A stretch of DNA of 64,000 nucleotides from Urechis unicinctus (taxonomy: Eukaryota; Annelida; Polychaeta; Xenopneusta; Urechidae): the NCBI GenBank assembly GCA_034190875.2, contig CM067356.1, positions 72,323,289 through 72,387,288 on the forward strand, read 5' to 3'. Of the stretch, positions 1-11,489 are shown in pieces (position 1 is the first letter of the stretch; every line of letters begins with the position of its first letter). Made by a program: the position numbers and the translations under genes. Below the pieces are notes generated by a model. It worked only from the letters and a program-made list of their open reading frames with translations, ran no database searches and was not told where the DNA came from.

Positions 1-1040
1 TTTATCTATATAAACCACTACCCTTTATAATGAATCTATGGTTATATTGAGCGGAGTTTCCCGATTAATACTACAGGTGGATCGTTAGACTTAACTATAC
101 CAACGGCACGCCAATTGTGAATACACATTAAGGCTTTTATGAACCCTAATTATGGAAATCCTATAATTCAGGCTATTGAGCTGGAGAATGTGATGACTTT
201 TCAGATGCAAAGACTGACGAAGATGTATGCATGGCCCTGATTAACTACAGCAAGGAAATATGCATCCAATGTGTCCATTCGCGTTAACACACTATTGGTT
301 CCATCCAACTGAGAGTGAGAACGTAGCGCCATTGCTCTATTAATTCGACCCCGATGTTTATTTTCTGACTCTGTAGCTAATCAAGGCGGCTAAAGATACA
401 CAAGTAGCTATATATTACGCAAGATGCTGCGGTAATTTGCACTGGGGATGGCGAGGATACATTGATTGATTTCGCTTACTGACGATGCTGGCTCCATACA
501 ACGAAGTATTGGAGCTGTTTTCGCTGAGAGGTCATGAGTATAAACAGACCAATATAGCAACAGAACAATGAGAATGATGAGTTCATCAGCGCTTAAAAAA
601 TCGGTACGTTTGCAGTCAGCGTTTAACTACTGCTAATGACGGGATATCTATAATGCCAGTAACATGTATATGTGCCCGGTGGGACTCAAGCAACAGTCGT
701 GTCATTAAGATAACCATCCACTTTCTTAACCGAAATCTCGCTGAAAAGCCTGGGGTAGTTAACGGAAATTGTTTAGGGGTATTGTGTTAATGGGTTACTG
801 GACCCGCTCGGTTGACTACAACTATATTAGTTCAGATGTGCCCCAACTGACCATAACCCCGATTGGTTCCCATACTTCCAAACCATATGATTGCGTTATG
901 GCCGAATTTACATCATATATGGTGGTGTTAATAATAAATGGATTCAACTTCATAATCATCGGCGCGTCCGCTTCATTATTCTTCTGTAAATTGGTAAACT
1001 GTGTAACGCTAATGTCTTTGTTATCATAAAGAAACATCAG
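1..1040. other. Low-copy AT-rich DNA with one older repeat module (R1)
   Basis: No gene is recognisable here. Positions about 350-545 are a diverged copy of a module seen again at 17965-18185. Shared landmarks are the words around 'tagctaatcaag', 'agtagcta', 'ggcgaggatacattga' and 'tggctccat', in the same order and orientation. The remaining sequence, including an 86-codon open frame at 769-1029, matches nothing else I could find in the window. A frame of that length is expected by chance at this base composition. Confidence in the R1/R2 relationship is good; confidence that there is no gene is only moderate, because short exons cannot be excluded by eye. Confidence 0.5.
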
Positions 1041-1560
1041 TAATCGTTTTCACTTTCACGTGCCATTCTGGTACTTTTTAAAACGGTCCTCAGCCAATTA
1101 TTTCCGCTCAATGGGCATTACTGTGCACAGGCCGACAAAACCATGCGAATTCGCGACGGATGAGTCTGGCTGCGCTAATCTGACAGTACAGCTATTTGGC
1201 TTTCCAAATAGAATCACTTTGTCCATCCCTTGTTCAGTGTTGTCGGAGGTAAACGGGAACTGTGTGCAACATATTTCCTGGTATTTGTTTGTCACGAGTT
1301 TTGTAAGATTGGACATACATGACTTCCACATGCGCATATTTTTACACGATTTTGACTATATCGCGACGATAAACAGCAAATTACCCATATTTGACGGAAC
1401 CAACTTGAGCAACATTCATAGTAATAATTGGGTTTCAATTTATTTATATAATGTTGGGTCGTATCAACGATGGTGTCATCCAAATAAAAAAAACCACGAC
1501 ATTCGTACCGGAATTTGTTAGTGGGACACGACTAGAGGTGGATAAGAGTGGTGTAAGCAG
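1040..1560 (+). repeat. Module S, copy 1 (diverged)
   Basis: This stretch aligns throughout with 33780-34290 and 48290-48800 but differs at about one position in five. Conserved landmarks are 'gtgttgtcggaggt', 'atttcctggtatttgtttg', 'catgacttccacatg' and 'gtgtcatccaaata'. It is followed by the same 'actagaggtggataag' word as the other two. A shorter remnant of the module's upstream part is at 11790-11940. Copy 1 is the oldest or fastest-changing of the three and lacks the premature stop shared by the other two, as described for the open frame at 1060-1521. Confidence 0.8.
1060..1521 (+). pseudogene. Possible relic reading frame in module S (153 codons)
   Basis: I do not recognise the product. 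The frame runs 153 codons and its central part reads in the same frame as the S copies at 33860-34171 and 48371-48682, with a shared core reading ISWYLFVTSFVRLD. Three length differences between this copy and the others (near 1214, 1252 and 1370) look like 3, 6 and 15 bases, so the frame is kept. In the first 15 codons of overlap several differences fall in third positions, but further on they are spread over all three positions. The other two copies share a stop codon about 32 codons before the core. A frame of about 150 codons is borderline for chance in a window this size. It may be a decayed exon or a coincidence. Confidence 0.25.
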
Positions 1561-2040
1561 AGACAGTCAGGATGTGCAATGAATGACCAGAGAAATTACA
1601 CCTATTTGTCGAGCTTGGTTTTGTCGACTTTGAAGACGTGATGAATTGAAGACACAAACGACGTTGTAGGGCCGAAAAGGATGAAATATCTTTTTATTCT
1701 TCTTAATACAGGATAACTTCTTTATTTAATAAACGTGGCCGAAAAGGATGATACTTAAATATATGGTCGGTGATCTCTCCCTTGTGAGCGTGTCCTCCCT
1801 CCCTTATATACCTGTCACCTTTCGGGCTGTCCCCAATCGGTGAGTGCTATTGGCTAAGAGGCTTGTAGCCGGATCACCAATGAGGTCGCCCCTTAATGAG
1901 GTAGTTAGATTGGGGGGAAAGGAAAACTTACGGGTAACCGGCGAGACAGGTAGAGAGGGTGAAGTTAAGTCAAACTGTTTACGACATTTTGCATCATGAC
2001 ACTCAGTGGAGATCATACAGCACTGACATTACGCGGGTAT
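1560..2040. other. Low-copy spacer between modules S and T, with a short direct repeat
   Basis: No gene or known element is visible. A 15-base word (ggccgaaaaggatga) occurs at 1670-1684 and again at 1737-1751, enclosing 52 bases, which could be a small local duplication or the footprint of an insertion. In the S copies at 33.6 and 48.1 kb module T follows almost directly, so about 450 bases here are extra relative to those copies. Confidence 0.45.
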
Positions 2041-3592
2041 GTAAGTCGCAGCTCGGCGAGTTTTGATATGTCTGTTCCCTTTTTGTAATCGCCGTTCTCA
2101 TTGTATAATCCCTGCGTCGTAACATAATACCATAAATACATTTTGCTCGCGTAGCACTTTATAATGTATCCTCGGATGACACGGACCGAAAGATGGCAAT
2201 GAGCAAATGCGCGTTATGCAGTGATATGCATACCAGTCCAGCGGATGTAGATCGCAACATACTGTATATAATTGGTCCGTTACAGGCAGGCAAAAGTTTT
2301 AAGGGGCGCTAAATCACAATCAATTACTATGCCGATGTCACCTCATTACTGAAAGTGGCGAACAATCCAGGCAATCCTTGTGATTGTCCGTCATTCTTCG
2401 TTCAAAATGTCGTTGGCTTAATGGTATTGATTAAATGCCTCGACCGAAATGGGTGTGTTATTGTGCTTACGTGTGAATATTATACTTCAGCCCTAACTCA
2501 TTTGGCTTGTTGTGTTCTCACATCGTCCTTCAAAGAATACGAAGAAATATCCCCGTTTATTGCTTCTCGCCTCACGAATAGGAATAAAAACAGCGACCAG
2601 GATGATAATCTTTCCTGACGAGCACAACATCGGCATATTGTTATCCCTTTTCCTGTTAACATGCGTCAATAATAAGACTATCTACCGACATAGTGAGCAT
2701 CATAACGTGAAGGGGATGGCGCATTTCTCAGCAAAAGCTGTATATGCCACTTCATCAGCGGCCCTACATTGTACCACTTTGAGATGCTTGCAATAATTTT
2801 TGATATATTAATGCATAGTAACAGATATAATATTCGACAGTAATTCTGAGAGAGTAGTGCTATTTCATACCACAGCCGAGGCATATTAGACCGGGTTCGT
2901 GTTCAAAACTCGGTTGAATATCAATGCAAATAGCCAATTACGCTCGATGCTCAAGTTGCAAACCAAATATGCTATGTTTGTACCATCATATGTCACTTGA
3001 TGTGAGTTAGCGTAAAGCGGTGTTTTTGCGATATTTGTGAGTGCAAACAGCTCAGGGGAACACAAGTTACTAACGGAACGCAGACGATATGGACATAGGA
3101 ACATTGTACAATTCATCGCATACATGTCATATATTGCATATAGTCATATAAATAGTGCGCGATAAGACGATTGAGCTTAATTACGCAGCAGCTAACCTGT
3201 ACTGTGTTTTGACTTCTAGAAAAATGAAGATGCTCACGCAATGCGCAGTTCGTCACTGCAATACAGTCATGCATATATTATCTAGTAAGACACGTTGCAC
3301 CGCTATGACTGCAGAGGATATAAAGATCAAGAACATGATTGTCCACCGTCGGATTTAATGCAGAAAACACGGCAATGTCGTCCAGTATTGGCTGACTCAG
3401 CCTCAGGATCCTAATAATAATTTGTTTAAATTGAGCATACCTAATATAGGTTCCAGTTTATTCAGTATAATAAGTAAACTTATTTAGCCTGCTTAATCTA
3501 CGTTGCCAAGGATATACAAATAGCCCCATAATACCACATAACGGAGGATGGCCAATGTAAATATCATAAATAATCGAAAATGAGGAGTTTTG
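2040..3592 (+). repeat. Modules T and T2, copy 1
   Basis: Module T (about 2065-2900) matches 34300-34920 and, in parts, 33300-33550, 42890-43130 and 48815-49124. Landmarks are 'aatccctgcgtcgtaacataatacc', the 'atgcataccagtccagcggatgtagat' word and 'ggatgataatctttcctg'. T2 (about 2885-3592) matches 20390-20990, 35050-35820 and 43250-43845 through 'attacgctcgatgctcaa' and 'gagttagcgtaaag'. The open frames here (2355-2618, 2512-2796, 3155-3358) overlap in different frames and are not kept in the other copies, so they are not called as genes. Confidence 0.8.
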
Positions 3593-6519
3593 ACCTACCT
3601 ACGTACCTACGTGCCGACCTAGCTAGCTAGCTAGCTAGCTAGCTAGCTACCTACCTACCTACCTACCTACCTACCTACCTACCTACCTACCTACCTACCT
3701 ACCTACTTACCTACCTACCTACCCACCTACCTATCTACCTACCTACCTACCTACCTACCTACCTACCTACCTACCTACCTACCTACCTACCTACCTACTT
3801 ACCTACCTACCTACCACCATACCTACATACCACCTAATTACCAAACTAACAAACAAACTAACTACCTACCTACTTAACTACCTAACTACCTATATACCTA
3901 CATTCTCACCTACCCACCTATCTACATATCTTCCTACCTCCATAAATGATTACATAACTACCTACATACCTATATACCTATCGATCTATCTATCTACCTA
4001 AATACCTACCCACCTACCTACTTACCTAGCGACCGATCTTTCTCTTCCTACTTTCCTACCTATCTATCTATCTACCTACCTCCCTACCGACCGATATATC
4101 AACCTACCTACCGATGTAATAACTACCTATCTACATACCTACATACATACATACCTACCATACATACGACCCTACCTACCTACCTACCTACCTACTACAT
4201 ACTACCTACTACCTACCTACATACCTACCTACCTACCTACCTACCTACTACCTACCTACCTACATCTCTACCTACCTACCTACCTACCTACTACTACCTA
4301 CCTACCTACCTACCTACATACATACCTACCTACCTACCTACATACCTACACATACTACCTACATACCTACTACTACCTACCTACCTATACCTACATACCT
4401 ACCTACCTACATACCTACATACCTACATACCTACTACATACATACCTACCTACATACATACCTACATACCTACATACCTACCTACCTACATACCTACATA
4501 CCTACCTACCTACTACATACACCTACCTACCTACATACATACCTACCTACCTACCTACCTACTACCTACATACATACATACATACATACCTACCTACCTA
4601 CCTACATACATACATACCTACATACCTACCTACCTACCTACATACCTACCTACCTACATACATACCTACATACCTACCTACCTACCTACCTACCTACATA
4701 CATACCTACATACATACCTACATACATACTACATACATACCTACATACCTACCTACATACCTACCTACCTACCTACCTACTACCTACATACCTACATACT
4801 ACCTACATACATACATACATACCTACATACATACATACCTACATACCTACCTACCTATACATACATACCTACATACCTACATACATACTACTACATACAT
4901 ACCTACCTACCTACATACATACATACCTACCAACTACCTACCTACCTACCTACATACCTATACCTACCTACATACATACATACATACTACATACTACCTA
5001 CCTACCTACATACATACTACATACCTACATACCTACATACCTACCTACCTACATACCTACCTACATACTACCTACATACATACCTACCCTACTACCTACC
5101 TACCTACCTACCTACCTACCTACCTACCTACCTACCTACCTACCTACCTACCTACATACATACATACATACATACATACATACATACATACATACATACA
5201 TACCTACCTACCTACCTACCTACACTACATACATACATACATACCTACATACCTACCTACATACATACTACCTACATACATACCTACATACCTACATACA
5301 TACCTACATACCTACCTACATACCTACCTACCTACATACATACCTACCTACCTACCTACCTACATACCTACCTACCTACCTACATACCTACCTACATACA
5401 TACATACCTACCTACCTACATACCTACTATCTACCTACATACATACCTACCTACCTACCTACCTACCCTACATACATACCTACCTACCTACCTACATACA
5501 TACATACCTACATACCTATACTACCTACATACCTACCTACATACCTACATACATACATACATACATACCTACCTACCTACATACATACATACCTACATAC
5601 CTACCTACATACCTACATACATACATACTACATACATACATACATACATACCTACATACATACCTACCTACATACATACCTACATACCTACCTACCTACC
5701 TACATACATACCTACATACATACATACATACATACCTACATACATACCTACATACATACATACCTACATACATACATACCTACCTACCTACCTACATACC
5801 TACCTACCTACCTACTACTACCTACCTACCTACCTACCTACCTACCTACCTACATACCTACCTACCTACCTACCTACCTACCTACATACCTACATACATA
5901 CCTACCTACCTACCTACCTACCTACATACATACATACATACATACCTACATACCTACCTACATACATACCTACCTACTACCTACCTACCTATACTACCTA
6001 CCTACATACATACCTACTACCTACCTACCTACATACCTACCTACCTACCTACCGAACTACATACCTACCTACATATACCTACATACCTACCTACCTACAT
6101 ACATACATACCTACCTACCTACCTACCGACCCACCTTTCTACAACCTTTTTACCTACCTATCTACTACATACTACCTACCTACATACCGACATATCTACC
6201 TACCTACCATACATACATACCTACCTACCTACTACCTACCTACCTACATACCTACATACCTACCTACCTACCTACATACATACCTACCTACATACCTACC
6301 TACCTACCTACCTACCTACCTACCTACCTACATACCTACCTACCTACCTACCTACCTACCTACCTACCTACCTACCTACCTATACTACCTACCTACCTAC
6401 CTACCTACCTACCTACATACTTACTACCTACCTACCTACCTACCTACCTACTATATATACATACCTACATACCTACCTTATCTACCTTCCTATCTACCTA
6501 TCGACCTACCTACCTACCG
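3593..6519 (+). repeat. Long TACC/TACA tetranucleotide array (about 2.9 kb)
   Basis: The stretch is almost entirely tandem TACC units with interspersed TACA units, so the + strand is C-rich and G-poor. It opens with a short CTAG run at about 3617-3648. A pure TACC stretch follows, then a degenerate part (about 3810-4170) and a long mixed TACC/TACA part with frequent one-base slips (TAC TACC). It ends near 6519 with a degenerate tail. The right flank ('gcatcttt..' then 'ctattctgacg..aca') is the same as after the arrays ending at 25053, 21020 and 43862, so the array is part of the repeated unit. Assembly length may be unreliable in such DNA. Confidence 0.97.
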
Positions 6520-9190
6520 GCTAAGCATCTTTGCAACTACCTACCTATTCTGACGTAACATACATATTGCGTTACTGTTAACTTTCTCCGTTATTGAAAC
6601 CCTAGCAATATCCTAGTGCATTAATCGTTATCTGGGGATTTTTTCTGCCGTTACCGTTATCCCTTTATAATGTCATCACTACCTCTGAGTCGCGTTACAG
6701 TTATTTACTTACACTAGGATAACACTAGCTTGAGGTTAACATTAAGCCAAATCGCATTTTGTATTCAATTAAAATATAAGTTAGTAACACGCTGTTTGTT
6801 GTAGGTCTGTAAGAAGCGGCCACTTGCCTCTATGTGGCGCTAAATCACAATAATAATTATCATCCTTTCCTATCCCGGTGTCACCTCGATATTGCAAGTG
6901 ATGCAAAACCTACGCAATCCGTCTTCTTTCCATTTCCATTCGTTCAAGATGTCGTTGGCTAAACGGATTTTCATAGCTGCTGCTCTCTTCTAACAATAAA
7001 CACTATTACTTCTGCAAACAATTACATTTTTCTATAGTCGGTAATCATTCAGATATCGTTGGAAAGTACAATTATATAAATGGCAATTTTCCGTGGAAAC
7101 CCATTAGCACGAGAAAGATCCATACTTTTCTAAAGATTTCGTGTATGCCTATGATAAAGCTACATTGTTTGGTAAATATATTGTCTGACACATTCGCAAT
7201 GTAACTTTGGGGTGCCCTATAACGCTAATTCAGTGGTTCGGAAGCCAAATCAATGTCATGGTAACATTAGCCCGCTGTCAATTATCACGCATGTACGTCA
7301 TCAGCAACTGAACAATGCGAATCATCTTGAAATCGAGCAATTTGTTATCCTGTAGATCACTATGCGCAACATATTCACATAGTTGCGTATTGCTACAATA
7401 GGATAAAAAGTGAATATATCCATGACATCCCCAGGCCTTGCTGTGCCTCCTGCTGATGCTTTACATGTGTCCCATGAGCTGCTTTTATAACAATTATTAT
7501 GTCAACTTGCAACGCGTTTATGATTCAATAGGGGTCCAATTATAATTGTTTCTGTTTTTCGCTAATTCATCGGGAAAAATGATAAACTTGAATGATATCG
7601 GATACAGGAAATATATTCTATTAAGGCGACATTGTTTATCAATCATCACGTATAGATAGGCACCTAGGGCAGTTTAACAGTTATTTTCGAATTTTAACTA
7701 AGTCAATTAAAGACAGCTCGATTTCATGTTAGATGGATTTATTCCTGTAAACTGTCGAGCGATTGGACCGCGTTTGAGGGATCTTGTAACAAGATATTTC
7801 ATATGATATAATGAGCTTGTTTGAAAGATAGTTAGAATGTGCAAATTGTCTTTGAATGCATTAAACACATGCTAAATAGGGTATAACATAATAACATACA
7901 GAATAAGCGGCAATAATTGTCCAACTGACCCGGATCATTTCCCAACGGGTCCTTCTAATGCAGCAAATACGGATATTCGTCTCAGGTTGGAAAAACGGCA
8001 AACAATAAAAATGCATGTCATATGTCTTTATGCATTGTAGGCCGGTTCTTTTCGCAATAGAATATAACCACGTTAAGGAGCAACTATATGGAAAAACTTG
8101 CACTTCGCATGGTGCTATACAACTAGTTACTAATGGTGCAATAATGACGCTAATGTTTATTGCAGAAACGCAGATACATCCAAGTTGCAGATACTGCTTC
8201 GATTATATCATTATTGCACGAAATTGATTTTTATTACGAACATCATTGACAAGATTTTTCATTCAACGCCAATCTTACATGATAGGTTAACCCTTATTTA
8301 GGACATATCCCTTATATACGATAATTCTACCCGTTTTGCTGTCACCAGAGATTATGCATGAATTTACCTATTAAGATTCAATATCAGGATTAACGGGCAC
8401 CTCTGGGAGGTACAATCTATATTTTTAACATCGAGGGAATGAGGTGTGTTACAGCACAGCCAATGTGTCCAGTTCTTTGTATATTGCACAGCAAGCGTAA
8501 TCACGCAAGAATACATTGTTGTATTGAAGGTAATAAGGCTTGCACAGAATTCAGTGATGTAGGTGTTATCTGAACTAAATGACCTACATAACGATAGCTC
8601 ACTGGGCATACAATAGGAATCATCCATAATACAGCCGCCTCCCGGGTATTATACTTTGAGCGGCTAACCATTACATGAGGCCTTAGCTATAACTAACAGG
8701 GGTTGTAAAGAGCTAGCTACTCAGTCTCTGTCACCCTGATAACATGGATACTCAGCACACCTCTATGTCATCCTGATAACATGGATGATGCGACCAATTG
8801 CAATGACGAACTAGAAGGTACATCGATGGCACATCTAACCTGAACGCGCTCAGAATAACTGAGGATGCTGAATATAAGCATCCATTTAACAAACGATAAA
8901 GAGTAGATCAATAGCCACCTGCTAGCCAAACATGCTGATGATACAGTAGAGCTCTATTCCAATGATGCTGATGAGAACGCATCGGCATATTGCAATGAAG
9001 ACCCAAACATCATATAGATGGCTCAATTTTCCGCAATATGTTTAGGATTATTCAACGATCCTACTCAATTGAGCTTGCTGAAAAAGCGACACTGCATCAA
9101 TTAAGCGTTTTTAGATGAAGTAAAGGAGGATGAATTAATGCCTCTGGTTAGTAAGATGACGATTTATCAATGACCCTATTCAGCACAAAA
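6520..9190 (+). repeat. Module P, copy 1
   Basis: This is an old copy of the largest module, matched by 21021-23570 and 43863-46300 over their whole length. It is also matched in part by 16020-16960 (right end) and 25054-26200 (both ends, middle missing). Landmarks in order are 'cctctatgtggcgctaaatcacaat', 'atatatccatgacatccccaggcc', 'cactttatt'-type AT-rich stretches and 'gataacatggatgatgcgac'. It lacks two insertions shared by the P copies at 21 and 44 kb. Near 8728 and 8769 the word 'ctgataacatggat' is duplicated locally. Open frames on both strands (7861-8103, 8015-8227, 8364-8627) are short and overlap. Confidence 0.8.
8364..8627 (-). other. Minus-strand open frame inside module P, kept in three copies
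   Basis: An 87-codon frame starts near 8627. Its first 45 or so codons align without indels to frames at 45478-45858 and 22752-23024, sharing MPSELSL near the start. The differences are not concentrated in third codon positions, many change charge or size class, and the P copy at 16.0-16.9 kb has stops in the frame. I judge this to be open by chance in a low-stop stretch rather than coding. Confidence 0.12.
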
Positions 9191-10310
9191 ATATTATTTG
9201 GCATCGTTTATTCAATAAACAATGTTGTTGTTATTGGCTGATTGGTAATGCGAGGCTGCCTCTTTTACAGTTATATTTCCCCTGTGGGCCCAGTTATTGC
9301 CATTCCAACTATGCATCACGCCAGAATCGCATCCCAACAATTCATCAAATCATTTCGCAATGTGAACATGGATGCATTTCGGAGTTCTTATATACCGATG
9401 CTTTTTGCAAGGACACATTATTATGTAGGTAAACGTCACTGTTGTAAACATGAATGATCATTATCAGGGCTAACTTCTGAAATTATCTCAAAAAACACAA
9501 TAGTTGTAGCTTGCGTCTCCACAACCAGATGCAGACTAACAGCCGAGCACTTATCAACTTGGCCGTCTATGTGTGCTTGGAAACGAAAAAAGAAGACTAT
9601 TACCAAACCGACTGGCTAAAATTCAGGGACCGGTATAATCAAGAGCAATCGTTGTGAAGGCACGGTTAAAGCACGCACATTAACAAGTTGAGGCGCACAC
9701 CGTAAGGTTCATGAAACATTATTCCTTATTTTGCCAGCAAAGCATCCCTGTCACTACTTGCACCATATGCCATTATGCGTGAACGCATGTTCCCTTGTAA
9801 TATTTGCCTCGCGACAAAACCACATGCAGCATTTGATAGTCCGACATTAATTTCTTGCAAATACCTTCAATAATGGAATAGATAAAGCGAATACCTGGGC
9901 TTCATATTCAACAGAATGCTTTTCAACTTGATAGTGTGTGTATTAAAGATTTTGCACTTCATTGTAGTGTTTGCCTTATCGGATCTTTAGCATTAATGTT
10001 ACTTCTGAGATATATTTGCCTTAACAAATATCACACAACTGCACAAAAATAGGGTGTAATATGAAATGTAAGACTGTGGGCATGCGTTAGTAATTAATAA
10101 ATATTACTTAATATTAAGATTGTCCCATTTATGTCAAGAGCTGATCCTTGTTACCATTAAGTCTAAAATATATCATCCAACATTATTGATTAAACTTGTG
10201 GGCGTGAAAATTGGCTGTCGCATGAACATTACTGAAATAAGTATGAATCATATACGAAGGGGGTAATAAATAACTCCATGTGCGGCTCATCATACAAGTT
10301 TTCCGGAGCA
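9190..10310 (+). repeat. Module U, copy 1, and low-copy tail
   Basis: Positions about 9245-10270 align with 15080-15840. Landmarks are 'gatgcgaggc'/'taatgcgaggc', 'accgactggctaaaat', 'caatcgttgtgaaggc', 'agcatccctg' and 'agattgtcccatttatgtca'. The inner part with 'caccatatgcc..atgcgtgaacgcat' recurs at 27590-27630 and twice in tandem at 51018-51440. No coding function is recognisable. The 71-codon frame at 9242-9457 is not kept in the second copy. Confidence 0.75.
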
Positions 10311-10319
10311 ACTCAGAAC

Positions 10320-10445
10320 TCTGTACATGTATGCATGTAAGTATTTATTTATGTTTTCATGTATGTATATATGCATGCATGTATATATGCATATATGAAT
10401 TGTATGTTTGGCTGTATGTGTGGACGTTCGTATGTATGTACTTTG
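10320..10445. repeat. Degenerate ATGT/ATGC microsatellite
   Basis: The stretch is rich in 'atgt', 'atgc' and 'tatg' tetramers in imperfect tandem order. It accounts for the two overlapping 61-codon open frames on opposite strands here. Nothing else in the window matches it closely. Confidence 0.8.
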
Positions 10446-11485
10446 GAAAAGCAAATGAAGTCTGAGCCTTTTCATAAGATTTTCTATTAAGTCGGCATTC
10501 CTGAACTCTCATCAGTGATTACGTATTATTCTGCAGATGAGGCCATTAAGCAATTGTTGATTAATATCTAGAAAGCACCCGTAACAAAACATTTTATATA
10601 ATATAATGAAAATGCCTCTTCAGTCTAAAATATAGGGCATCCATTGCAGGTGGCATCGCTAGTTTACAGTGTATAAGTGCGCATTTATCATATTGTTACA
10701 TCCAGTGGTCCTCCGCTGCCACCATAAAATCAATCAGGCTAAACAGCGTTGTTACTTATATTACATGGACACCAATGATTGGCTTAACATTATATTTGTC
10801 AGCCCCTACACAATTTGAGTAATATACAAAGCATGACGGTGCCATTAGGAAAATGACCTACTATCATTAGCCAACCTTCAATTATTGGTTGAACCTCACA
10901 AAGGACAAATTCCCTGTACAGGTAAAATCTACTGGGTTATATACGAATAAACAATATCGCATAGGTGAGAACATAAGATGCCTCTGTGAGGTCGAACCAA
11001 GCTGTTGTGCAACGCATGGTCCGACGGCAACTTAACATAAACAAGGTGCTGGTTATTATCAACGACTTGTTAACTAATCCAACTAAGGCACCAAGGCCGT
11101 TCGCACAGCACTTTGATAAATAATTTACGTTGGTCATAAGTGCAATCACGCATACACGATTATTTATGTGGGAAATCTAGTTACGTAAATTGTAAGTCTG
11201 AAGAGCAGCATACAATTGTGACTATATGATAAAAAGGATGGGTAATCGCCTTAAAAGCATCGATAAATACAACCGACCACATACAAAATATCCAATAAGA
11301 GGATAGATGGTTGTAGTGAGAAGTATATACCAAGTGCTACCACCATGATGAAACGAGAATCCAAAGGGATATAACAGGCCACACTTGAGTTTATATAGGA
11401 TTGACATTTCAATCCGAGTATATTTCACATTATTCTTTATGCTTGAACAACCCTCTCGTCACTGCAAAATGGTACGTAATGATAT
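10446..11485. other. Mostly low-copy DNA with a fragment shared with 18.8-19.06 kb
   Basis: Positions about 11042-11300 match 18806-19060 ('tgctggttatta', 'taaataatttac', 'cgattatt'/'cgatatt', 'gtgactat'). At 18.8 kb this fragment follows the first part of module Q, whereas here it precedes it, so the order is rearranged between copies. The rest shows no match and no gene. Confidence 0.5.
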
Positions 11486-11489
11486 CTAC

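Noticed and set aside
3593..6519. Telomere or interstitial telomeric repeat
   Set aside because: The unit is TACC/TACA rather than a known telomeric unit such as TTAGGG, TTAGG or TTTAGGG. The arrays are internal to repeated modules and do not reach a sequence end.
3593..6519. CRISPR array
   Set aside because: There are only short tandem units with no spacers of constant length and no cas-like genes, and the DNA appears eukaryotic.
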